Assembly: GCA_902497095.1 (NCBI GenBank)
Contig: CABVDD010000071.1
Coordinates: 1 to 5,012, forward strand
DNA length: 5,012 nucleotides
Reading direction: 5' to 3'
Source of the DNA: an uncultured Faecalicoccus sp.
GTDB lineage: Bacteria > Bacillota_I > Bacilli_A > Erysipelotrichales > Erysipelotrichaceae
Positions 1-5,012 of this stretch are shown here, piece after piece. Every line of letters begins with the position of its first letter. Within the stretch, counting starts at the first letter, position 1. The position numbers and the translations under genes are program-made. Under the pieces are notes generated by a model. The model saw only the letters and a list, made by a program, of their open reading frames with translations. It was not told the origin of the DNA and did no database searches.

Positions 1-1
1 T

Positions 2-184
2 GATGGACAAAAATGTTTTAATTATTTTGTGTGTCTACTTGACACAAGCTGATCAATTGTAGAGAAATGTGAAAATGGAACGGTTTATACAGTTGAAGGC
101 AACTCTATAGGAGATTCGTGTAGACAAAGAACATACTCTGTTGGCAGTAGTGTTATCTATGGATATGGGATTCCATCTTATTAA
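2..184 (+). pseudogene. 3' remnant of a CHAP-domain cell-wall amidase gene, disrupted
   Basis: From about position 53 to the TAA at 182-184 the frame reads a CHAP (cysteine/histidine-dependent amidohydrolase/peptidase) C-terminus: IVEKCENG, then VYTVEGNS, then SSVIYGYG. In this family the segment follows the catalytic histidine and carries the conserved E-G-N region; such enzymes cut peptidoglycan peptides outside the cell and are common in phages and conjugative elements. Upstream, the same frame begins DGQ at 2-10 but meets a TGA at 50-52. The expected DGQADHVGIV can be rebuilt by joining 2-10 to 48-55, removing about 37 bases, and restoring about 7 bases missing after position 55. The gene is therefore read as broken by a small insertion and a small deletion. 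The upstream part lies outside the window. The family call is from memory of the motif pattern; the exact lesions are inferred. Confidence 0.62.
11..47. other. ~37-bp insertion inside the CHAP remnant, with internal inverted repeat
   Basis: This AT-rich stretch separates two parts of a CHAP reading frame that would otherwise join as DGQ-ADH. The tetranucleotide ACAA occurs at both edges (7-10 and 44-47), so the inserted unit could be placed at 8-44 or 11-47 and the repeat could be a target duplication. It contains the inverted repeat TGTGTC-TACTT-GACACA at 30-46. It could be an excision scar or a short relic of a mobile-element end. I do not recognise the element. Confidence 0.4.
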
Positions 185-190
185 GTAAAT

Positions 191-210
191 GGCTACTTAC
201 TTGAGTAGCC
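191..210 (+). terminator. Hairpin after the CHAP remnant, weak terminator candidate
   Basis: GGCTACT (191-197) pairs perfectly with AGTAGCC (204-210) around a six-base loop, and the hairpin begins six bases after the TAA of the CHAP remnant. The position suits a terminator, but no U-tract follows (AAAGTACATT), so intrinsic termination would be inefficient unless another factor contributes. It also separates the remnant from the operon that starts downstream. Confidence 0.4.
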
Positions 211-231
211 AAAGTACATTGTTCTAAACTT

Positions 232-247
232 AGGATAATAATATCCT
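232..247. promoter_or_regulatory. Operator-like dyad copy 1, AGGATA-N4-TATCCT
   Basis: A perfect dyad, AGGATA-ATAA-TATCCT, which extends to eight paired bases on each arm (230-237 and 242-249). It lies just upstream of the -35 box at 257-262. The same 16-bp architecture recurs at 305-320 and, in degenerate form, at 275-290, which makes a protein-binding site more likely than a chance palindrome. Confidence 0.6.
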
Positions 248-256
248 AAAAAATAG

Positions 257-285
257 TTGCTTTTTATTGTTTTTAGGTTTAATAT
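257..285 (+). promoter_or_regulatory. Promoter of the methyltransferase-specificity operon
   Basis: The -35 box is TTGCTT (257-262) and the -10 box is TAATAT (280-285), separated by exactly 17 bases, which fits a vegetative sigma-A promoter. Transcription would start around 291-293 and give a leader of about 45 bases before the TTG start at 339. The -10 box overlaps the degenerate middle copy of the AGGATA-N4-TATCCT dyad, and perfect copies flank the promoter on both sides, so repression is the likely mode of control. Confidence 0.65.
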
Positions 286-290
286 ATCCT
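275..290. promoter_or_regulatory. Operator-like dyad copy 2, degenerate, over the -10 box
   Basis: AGGTTT-AATA-TATCCT keeps the right arm exactly and matches the left arm AGGATA at four of six positions, with the same four-base spacer as the two perfect copies. It overlaps the proposed -10 box at 280-285. A protein bound here would block RNA polymerase directly. The weaker left arm suggests lower affinity or cooperative filling. Confidence 0.45.
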
Positions 291-304
291 TGCAAGATAA
301 ATGA

Positions 305-320
305 AGGATATCAATATCCT
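305..320. promoter_or_regulatory. Operator-like dyad copy 3, AGGATA-N4-TATCCT, in the leader
   Basis: AGGATA-TCAA-TATCCT is a perfect repeat of copy 1 in both arms and in spacer length. It lies downstream of the predicted transcription start and ends four bases before the ribosome binding site at 325-330. In RNA it can also fold as AGGATAT-CA-ATATCCT. It starts 73 bp after copy 1, close to seven helical turns, so both sites would lie on the same face of the DNA. Confidence 0.6.
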
Positions 321-324
321 AAAA

Positions 325-330
325 AGGAGG
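325..330 (+). promoter_or_regulatory. Ribosome binding site AGGAGG that fixes the TTG start at 339
   Basis: AGGAGG at 325-330 is followed by an eight-base spacer and TTG at 339-341. The frame is open as far back as a TTG at 267, but that codon lies between the -35 and -10 boxes and has no ribosome binding site. The start at 339 is therefore preferred. Confidence 0.8.
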
Positions 331-338
331 AACTTATT

Positions 339-2066
339 TTGGAAAACGTAAATTTATTAGAACTAAAGAAAATCGATTCTAGCAAAGTTGCTTATGCATT
401 GTTTGATGAATTTAGAGAATTAGCCGATGAAAATCATATTTATCTAAAGTCTATTGTATGTGCTTTTGTTATTAACAAAATGCAAACATCAACGCAGTAC
501 TCAAATCTGGAAGAATTTATAGAAAAAGCAAATCTTACAAGTGAACAACAGAAAATTATTTCTCATAACGCTTTTGATTGTTGGGGTGTTATTGTTTCCA
601 ACTTGTCGAAATTCACTTCATTTGAATTATTGGCATTTATCTTATTTTACAACCATCCAACAGGTATTAAGGGACCTTCAATGTCAACTCCTAGCGACTT
701 GCTAGATTTAGTTCTATCAGTATTAAATATCAAAGACACAGACGAAGTGTTGGAATTATGCTCAGGTAAAGGGAATTTTATTATAGAAGCTACTGCAAAT
801 GGTTGTGTATCTAAATATACGGGTGTCGAACTTAATCTTACAGAAATAACAATAGCCAAATTAAGAACATCTATCATTAAGGAGAATTATGAATACATTT
901 TGCACGATGCTCTTGAATTTAGACTAGGAAGAAAAATAAATAAGATCTTTGCTAACTACCCTTTTATGATGAGAAGCCCAGCTATTAATGAATATAAAAA
1001 ACAACTGGAAGAATTAATCGATTTACCAAAAGATATCATTAGAAGAGCATCATCTGATTGGTTATTTAATCTAGCAATAATGGAACAATTAGATATTAAT
1101 GGTAAAGCAGTTGTTATTATGACGAATGGCAGTACTTGGAACCATAATGATAAAAAAATACGTCAGTATTTTGTTGAAAAAGGATATATAGAAAGTGTTG
1201 TTTCGTTAGCTCCTCGCTTGTTTGAAGAGACGGCTATTCCGGTGTCTTTGGTTGTATTAAGCCATAATAATGAAAAAGTTAGATTGGTTGATGCAAAAAA
1301 AATGTTTAAAAGCGAAAGAAGAAAAAACATTTTATTAGAAAAAAACATCAATGATATTTTGAAGATGTTAGATAAAGATAGTAACTTATCAACTACAAAA
1401 ACTATCAAAGAGCTATCTGAAAATGAATTTATTCTAAATGCAAGTCGCTATTTTGAAGTTTTACCCACTATTGAAAATGGCGTTGAATTTGAGTCTGTGA
1501 TCAAAAAAATCACAAGAGGATCTCAACTAAAAGCTTCTGATTTTGATGAATATAAGTCTTCCACTCCAACGAATTATCAATATTTAATTTTGTCAAATAT
1601 AAACGACGGGGTAATTTCTCTTAATAATGATAATCAATATTTAAAAGAAATACCTGAAAAATTAGAAAAATACTGCATTAAAAATAACTCGATAGTACTC
1701 TCGAAAATTGGGATGCCTACTTTCAAGTCTGCTGTAGCTCAAATTGACGAGGATACCAAAGTCGTAGCAAACGGAAATTTATTTGTTATTGAACTTGATG
1801 AAAATAAAGTTAACCCCTTTTATATTCAAGCATTCTTTGCAAGTGATTTAGGCGAAACAATATTAAAAAATATTTATACAGGAGGCGCTATACCTACAAT
1901 TACATTAGATAAATTAAAAAAAATGATAATACCGTTACCTTCTTTAAAAAAACAAGAAGTGATTGCGCAAAAATATGCAGCCACTGTAGATGAACTAATT
2001 TTGTTAAATAGAAAAGTAGAAAAAACGAAAAATCGAATGAAGCACATTTTTGAGGAGGAGGAATAA
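339..2066 (+). CDS. N6-adenine DNA methyltransferase fused to a single HsdS-type target-recognition domain
   Basis: A 575-residue protein with a TTG start. Residues 1-115 are a helical N-terminal region like that of HsdM-class enzymes. Residues 130-310 form the S-adenosylmethionine-dependent N6-adenine methylase domain, with motif I LELCSGKGNF at 138-147 and motif IV NYPF at 206-209. Residues from about 380 to 545 resemble one half of a type I specificity subunit, ending in GGAIPTITLDKLKKMIIPLP and followed by a charged helix (about 541-575) like the HsdS spacer helix. Methylation and target recognition are thus in one chain, as in type IIG enzymes, but I see no nuclease domain. NYPF replaces the usual NPPF/Y: the asparagine, second proline and aromatic residue remain, and the first proline is tyrosine. 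Activity is therefore likely but not certain. With a single recognition domain it probably works as a dimer. The next gene starts three bases after the stop, so the two are co-transcribed. Confidence 0.85.
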   Translation: MENVNLLELKKIDSSKVAYALFDEFRELADENHIYLKSIVCAFVINKMQTSTQYSNLEEFIEKANLTSEQQKIISHNAFDCWGVIVSNLSKFTSFELLAFILFYNHPTGIKGPSMSTPSDLLDLVLSVLNIKDTDEVLELCSGKGNFIIEATANGCVSKYTGVELNLTEITIAKLRTSIIKENYEYILHDALEFRLGRKINKIFANYPFMMRSPAINEYKKQLEELIDLPKDIIRRASSDWLFNLAIMEQLDINGKAVVIMTNGSTWNHNDKKIRQYFVEKGYIESVVSLAPRLFEETAIPVSLVVLSHNNEKVRLVDAKKMFKSERRKNILLEKNINDILKMLDKDSNLSTTKTIKELSENEFILNASRYFEVLPTIENGVEFESVIKKITRGSQLKASDFDEYKSSTPTNYQYLILSNINDGVISLNNDNQYLKEIPEKLEKYCIKNNSIVLSKIGMPTFKSAVAQIDEDTKVVANGNLFVIELDENKVNPFYIQAFFASDLGETILKNIYTGGAIPTITLDKLKKMIIPLPSLKKQEVIAQKYAATVDELILLNRKVEKTKNRMKHIFEEEE

Positions 2067-2069
2067 AAT

Positions 2070-2573
2070 TTGCTAAATAGTTATGAGCTAGAAGAAGTAA
2101 TTGATAACATTACTCAAAAAATTATTTTAGCTAATCGTATAGGAACTCTTCAAAATCTTCTTCAACAATGGGGACTTGATAATCTATTAAATAACGATTC
2201 AGTATACGAAACGAACAAGGATGGAAAAATTGTTGTTATTGGACAGCCTGAAGTAAAAATAAATGTTTTGGAAGGAATCATAAAATCATTACATCTTGAT
2301 AAAAGTAGATTTGAGTTTTGCTTAGATTATAACGACAGCAAAACATTTAACTACAAGAAACTGCAATATTCGCCTAATTATCGTGTTGTTATGTTTGGGC
2401 CTGTGCCTCATAGTTCTGCAGGGAAAAGAGATAGCAGTAGTGTTATTGCTGAAATGAAAAATAGAGAAGGTTATCCCAAGGTTATCACTTTGAATGACGG
2501 AAACGAATTAAAAATAACCAAAACAAACTTTAGAATGGCTTTAGAGAATTTAATAAAAGAAAACTATATATAA
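2070..2573 (+). CDS. Uncharacterised 167-residue protein coupled to the methyltransferase-specificity fusion
   Basis: I do not recognise a named family. The TTG start is supported by a long GGAGGAGG ribosome binding site (2054-2061) embedded in the last codons of the upstream gene, with an eight-base spacer and only three bases between the genes, so translation is probably coupled. Residues 1-42 look helical. From about residue 53 an alternating strand-helix pattern begins with KIVVIGQ, a hydrophobic strand ending in glycine as at the start of a Rossmann-like fold. A second hydrophobic strand, YRVVMFGPVPHSSAGKRDSS, is rich in G, P, H, S, K and D that could form an active or ligand-binding site. 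The end, LKITKTNFRMALENLI, is probably a helix. No signal peptide or membrane segment is visible. It could be a nuclease-like effector, a nucleotide-binding accessory factor or the regulator of the upstream operators; the sequence does not decide. Confidence 0.75.
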   Translation: MLNSYELEEVIDNITQKIILANRIGTLQNLLQQWGLDNLLNNDSVYETNKDGKIVVIGQPEVKINVLEGIIKSLHLDKSRFEFCLDYNDSKTFNYKKLQYSPNYRVVMFGPVPHSSAGKRDSSSVIAEMKNREGYPKVITLNDGNELKITKTNFRMALENLIKENYI

Positions 2574-2589
2574 ATATGTAGAGTTGTGT

Positions 2590-2607
2590 TGTCTAATATA
2601 ATAGACA
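2590..2607. repeat. Inverted repeat TGTCTA-N6-TAGACA between the two operons
   Basis: A perfect six-base dyad with a six-base spacer, 17 bases after the stop of the 167-residue gene and 39 bases upstream of the next -35 box. It has no T-run after it, so it is a poor intrinsic terminator. It could be an operator for the HTH protein encoded just downstream. It may also be chance in AT-rich DNA. Confidence 0.3.
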
Positions 2608-2645
2608 TCATATAGCTAATTGAGTGGTAAATATACCTTTATATA

Positions 2646-2674
2646 TTGTGATGCCAAAAGTTATACGATATAAT
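2646..2674 (+). promoter_or_regulatory. Promoter of the HTH-hsdM-hsdS operon
   Basis: The -35 box is TTGTGA (2646-2651) and the -10 box is a perfect TATAAT (2669-2674), with a 17-base spacer. Transcription would start near 2681, leaving a leader of roughly 40 bases before the ATG at 2723. The promoter gives the type I module its own transcription, independent of the upstream operon. The rest of 2574-2722 shows only the dyad at 2590-2607 and AT-rich sequence. Confidence 0.65.
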
Positions 2675-2722
2675 TTTAATTGTATTAGTGCATCTTTGAC
2701 CACATAGGAAAGGAGTGCAAAT

Positions 2723-2929
2723 ATGCAAATCAGTTACAACAAATTGCTTAAATTGATGATCGATAATCAAATGAAAAGAACCGATTTAATTAGAGCTGCT
2801 CAAATCAGCACTAGCACTGCCGCAAAACTATTTAAAAATGAGCCTGTCTCTTTAGAGGTTCTTATGCGCATATGCAAGGTTTTCCATTGTGATATAGGCG
2901 ATATCTGTGAAGTTATTTTAGAAGAGTAA
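2723..2929 (+). CDS. Small Cro/C1-type helix-turn-helix regulator of the type I locus
   Basis: A 68-residue protein that is essentially one Cro/C1-type (HTH_26-like) DNA-binding domain. It opens with SYNKLLKLMIDNQMKRTDLIRAA, runs through the turn and recognition helix around residues 18-38 (ISTSTAAKLFKN) and ends with VLMRICKVFHCDIGDICEVI, the usual C-terminal helices of this family. GGAG at 2712-2715 lies seven bases before the ATG. It is the first gene of the operon, with 18 bases to the hsdM ATG and its own promoter upstream. Homologues of this size often precede type I or other restriction-modification genes in Firmicutes. By analogy with controller proteins it probably binds near its own promoter and sets the timing of hsdM and hsdS expression; that role is inferred. 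Confidence 0.85.
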   Translation: MQISYNKLLKLMIDNQMKRTDLIRAAQISTSTAAKLFKNEPVSLEVLMRICKVFHCDIGDICEVILEE

Positions 2930-2947
2930 TGCTGGAGGTTGATATAT

Positions 2948-4453
2948 ATGACAGAAAAAAATAACACAAATATTGGTTTTGAAAAGCAGATTTGGGATGC
3001 TGCTTGTGTGTTGTGGGGACATATTCCAGCAACTGAGTATAGGAAAGTCATCATAGGTTTAATATTCCTCAGATACATATCCAGTTCATTTGAGAAACGG
3101 TATCAAGAGCTTGTAGCTGAAGGTGATGGTTTCGAAGATGACAGAGATGCATATATTGAAGAAAATATTTTCTATGTGCCCGAAGATGCTCGATGGAATG
3201 TAATTGCATCAGCTGCTCATACACCAGAAATTGGTAAGATCATTGATGATGCAATGATAGCTATTGAAAAAGAAAATACATCATTGAAAAATGTGCTTCC
3301 AAAGAACTATGCAAGCCCCGATCTAGATAAACGTGTTTTAGGCGATGTAGTCGATCTATTTACAAATATGGATATGAAGGATACAGAAGATAGTAAAGAT
3401 CTTCTCGGAAGAACTTATGAGTACTGTATCCAACAATTTGCTGCTCACGAAGGAGTTAAAGGCGGTGAATTCTATACACCTGCTAGCATCGTTAAAACGA
3501 TTGTAGCTATCTTGAAGCCATATAAAAATTGTCGAGTCTATGATCCTTGCTGTGGATCTGGAGGTATGTTTGTACAGAGCGCCAAATTCATTCAAGCACA
3601 TAGCGGGAAACGTGGAGAGATTGCCGTTTATGGTCAAGAATCGAATGCCGACACTTGGAAAATGGCTAAGATGAACATGGCAATCCGCGGAATTGATGCT
3701 AACTTTGGACCATACCAAGCGGATACATTTTTTAACGATTTACATCCAACACTAAAAGCAGACTTCATAATGGCTAATCCCCCATTCAATCTTTCAAGTT
3801 GGGGTCAAGAAAAGTTAAAGGATGATGTCCGATGGAAATATGGAATCCCACCAACAGGTAACGCGAACTATGCCTGGATTCAGCATATGATTCATCATTT
3901 AGCACCAAATGGCAAAATAGGTCTAGTGTTAGCAAATGGTGCTTTATCATCCCAAACCAGTGGTGAAGGAGAAATTAGAAAAAACATTATAGAAGCCGAT
4001 CTTGTAGAAGGCATTGTAGCTTTGCCAACACAGCTATTCTACAGTGTCACGATTCCAGTAACTCTTTGGTTTATTTCAAAGAATAAGAAGCAAAAAGGCA
4101 AAACCTTATTCATAGATGCTCGTAAGATGGGGCATAGGGTGGATCGTAAGCATAGAGATTTCAGTGATGAGGACATCCAGAAGCTGTCGGATACATTTGA
4201 ACAATTTCAAAATGGAACACTTGAAGAAGTTAAAGGATTCTGTGCGATAGCAGATCTTCAAGAAATTCAAAAACAAGACTATATTCTTACACCAGGAAGA
4301 TATGTAGGCATTGAAGAAGTTGAAGATGATGGAGAACCGTTCGAAGAAAAGATGACACGCCTCACCTGTGAATTATCGGAGATGTTTGCTAAGTCGCACG
4401 AACTGGAAGAAGAGATTCGTAAAAAGCTGGGGGCAATTGGATATGAAATTTAA
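2948..4453 (+). CDS. hsdM: Type I restriction-modification methyltransferase subunit HsdM
   Basis: A 501-residue protein of the usual length for HsdM. Residues 8-140 are the helical HsdM N-terminal domain, with IWDAACVLWGHI and the conserved KVIIGLIFLRYIS. The N6-adenine methylase domain follows: GGEFYTP (172-178), motif I DPCCGSGGM (199-207) that binds S-adenosylmethionine, and catalytic motif IV NPPF (277-280). GNANYAWIQHMIHHLAPNGK and the C-terminal YILTPGRYVG are also typical. All key residues are present, so it should be active. It methylates adenine when bound to HsdS, and with HsdR (not in this window) would form the restriction complex. GGAGG at 2934-2938 is nine bases before the ATG; an in-frame TTG at 2939 abuts that site and is not credible. 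The last 11 bases overlap hsdS, which suggests translational coupling. It resembles the fusion enzyme at 339-2066 only in general domain plan. Confidence 0.95.
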   Translation: MTEKNNTNIGFEKQIWDAACVLWGHIPATEYRKVIIGLIFLRYISSSFEKRYQELVAEGDGFEDDRDAYIEENIFYVPEDARWNVIASAAHTPEIGKIIDDAMIAIEKENTSLKNVLPKNYASPDLDKRVLGDVVDLFTNMDMKDTEDSKDLLGRTYEYCIQQFAAHEGVKGGEFYTPASIVKTIVAILKPYKNCRVYDPCCGSGGMFVQSAKFIQAHSGKRGEIAVYGQESNADTWKMAKMNMAIRGIDANFGPYQADTFFNDLHPTLKADFIMANPPFNLSSWGQEKLKDDVRWKYGIPPTGNANYAWIQHMIHHLAPNGKIGLVLANGALSSQTSGEGEIRKNIIEADLVEGIVALPTQLFYSVTIPVTLWFISKNKKQKGKTLFIDARKMGHRVDRKHRDFSDEDIQKLSDTFEQFQNGTLEEVKGFCAIADLQEIQKQDYILTPGRYVGIEEVEDDGEPFEEKMTRLTCELSEMFAKSHELEEEIRKKLGAIGYEI

Positions 4454-4982
4454 TACGATGAAAATGGAGGATGCTCTTGATGCCTTGATAGATTATAGAG
4501 GTAAAACGCCAAAAAAATCAGATAAAGGAATAATGACATTGAGTGCAAAATCTGTAAAGAATAATCATATCGATTATTCACAATGCTATTTTATATCTGA
4601 AAGTGAATACAAAAAATTCATGGTTCGAGGTTTTCCTAAAGTTGGAGATATACTTTTAACGACAGAAGCCCCTCTAGGATTAGTCGCACGCCTCGACAGG
4701 GATGATGTAGCCATAGCCCAAAGATTATTAACGCTTAGAGGAAAACAAAATGTATTAGATAATAATTATTTACTTTATTATCTCCAATCTCCAGTTGGAC
4801 AAGCATCACTTAAGGCAAAAGAAACTGGAACAACAGTTACTGGAATAAAACAATCTGAGTTCAGAAAAATAGAAATACGAATTCCAGATTATGGAGTTCA
4901 AATGAAAATTTCCGGTATTCTATCAGTAATAGATAGAAAAATTGAACTAAATAAAGAGATAAACAATAATTTAGCGGCTTAA
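4443..4982 (+). CDS. hsdS: Half-length type I specificity subunit HsdS (single target-recognition domain)
   Basis: A 179-residue protein, less than half the roughly 400 residues of a normal HsdS. Residues 8-148 are one target-recognition domain, with DYRGKTPKKSDKGIMTLSAKS in a slightly interrupted form, FPKVGDILLTTEAPLG (64-79) and TGTTVTGIKQSEFRKIEIRIP (128-148). Residues 150-179 are the start of the conserved central helix, ILSVIDRKIELNKEINNNL, which normally continues with a Q-A-rich helix into the second domain; here the frame stops after NLAA. The ATG overlaps the end of hsdM by 11 bases and follows a G-rich stretch (4429-4433) nine bases upstream. The frame is open further back to 4368, but that part only shadows hsdM. 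The stop lies exactly where a convergent hsdS ends, so the gene appears cut by recombination or inversion. Half-HsdS proteins can pair to make a symmetrical specificity subunit; whether this one does is unknown. Confidence 0.88.
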   Translation: MKFNTMKMEDALDALIDYRGKTPKKSDKGIMTLSAKSVKNNHIDYSQCYFISESEYKKFMVRGFPKVGDILLTTEAPLGLVARLDRDDVAIAQRLLTLRGKQNVLDNNYLLYYLQSPVGQASLKAKETGTTVTGIKQSEFRKIEIRIPDYGVQMKISGILSVIDRKIELNKEINNNLAA

Positions 4983-5012
4983 AGGTCAATGTCGGATACA
5001 TCAAGTTCGCCG
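4979..5012 (-). CDS. C-terminal end of a second, convergent hsdS gene (partial)
   Basis: Read on the minus strand, the last bases encode GELDVSDIDL followed by TAA (complement of 4979-4981). Many Firmicutes HsdS proteins end in LMSGELDVSDIDL or a close variant, and the single base beyond the G codon (C) is compatible with a serine codon before it. The stop overlaps the stop of the plus-strand hsdS by four bases, so the two genes are tail to tail. The rest of the gene lies beyond the window. Only ten residues are visible, so the call rests on a short but characteristic tail and on the neighbouring hsdM-hsdS. Confidence 0.6.
   Translation of the reverse strand, partial: GELDVSDIDL

Noticed and set aside
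3..62. Short plus-strand open frame starting ATG at 3
   Set aside because: It has only 19 codons, no ribosome binding site in the window, and is better explained as a frame-shifted piece of the CHAP remnant.
39..67. TTGACA at 39-44 as an outward promoter from the inserted segment
   Set aside because: The -35 match is perfect but no acceptable -10 box follows at 16-18 bases, and no intact gene starts directly downstream.
267..338. Upstream TTG start at 267 for the methyltransferase fusion
   Set aside because: It lies between the -35 and -10 boxes of the promoter, has no ribosome binding site and would translate the operator region; the TTG at 339 has AGGAGG at ideal spacing.
647..877. Minus-strand open frame of 76 codons
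   Set aside because: It lies wholly inside the methyltransferase gene, has no ribosome binding site and no recognisable protein. The same holds for minus-strand frames at 1163-1408, 2800-3078 and 3356-3718.
2630..2647. Inverted repeat AATATA-N6-TATATT as an operator over the -35 box
   Set aside because: The arms contain only A and T in AT-rich intergenic DNA, so a chance match is likely, and no second copy was found.
4368..4442. Upstream ATG start at 4368 for hsdS
   Set aside because: This part is only an out-of-frame reading of the hsdM C-terminus. The ATG at 4443 gives the usual short overlap and begins where HsdS homology begins.

Overview
This is a 5 kb piece of an AT-rich genome. Strong AGGAGG-type ribosome binding sites, TTG starts behind good Shine-Dalgarno sequences, canonical sigma-A promoters and the protein families present all point to a low-GC Gram-positive (Bacillota), most likely a gut-type clostridial or related anaerobe. 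I cannot name a species. The window holds two adjacent DNA-methyltransferase modules and reads as part of a defence or restriction-modification island.

Layout. (1) Positions 1-184 are the broken 3' end of a CHAP-type peptidoglycan amidase gene, interrupted by a short insertion with an internal inverted repeat and followed by a hairpin. (2) Positions 230-338 form an elaborate control region: a TTGCTT-17-TAATAT promoter, two perfect copies and one degenerate copy of a 16-bp dyad AGGATA-N4-TATCCT, then a strong ribosome binding site. (3) Positions 339-2573 are a two-gene operon. The first gene is an N6-adenine methyltransferase fused to a single HsdS-like target-recognition domain, with NYPF instead of NPPF/Y in motif IV. 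The second encodes a 167-residue protein of no family I can name. Both genes start with TTG. (4) Positions 2574-2722 are an intergenic stretch with a second good promoter (TTGTGA-17-TATAAT). (5) Positions 2723-4982 are a type I restriction-modification operon running small HTH regulator, canonical hsdM, half-length hsdS. (6) At the right edge the minus strand reads into the C-terminal residues GELDVSDIDL, a typical HsdS ending, so a second hsdS lies tail to tail with the first. That arrangement is typical of invertible, phase-variable hsdS loci.

How the parts may work together. HsdM plus HsdS would form the modification enzyme of a type I system whose HsdR is not in the window. The truncated HsdS would have to dimerise or be rebuilt by recombination with the inverted copy. 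The upstream M-S fusion carries its own specificity domain and has no visible nuclease, so its partner, the unknown 167-aa protein, is the best candidate here for an undescribed component. The repeated operator suggests the pair is tightly regulated. No HsdR, recombinase, tRNA, rRNA or CRISPR array is visible.
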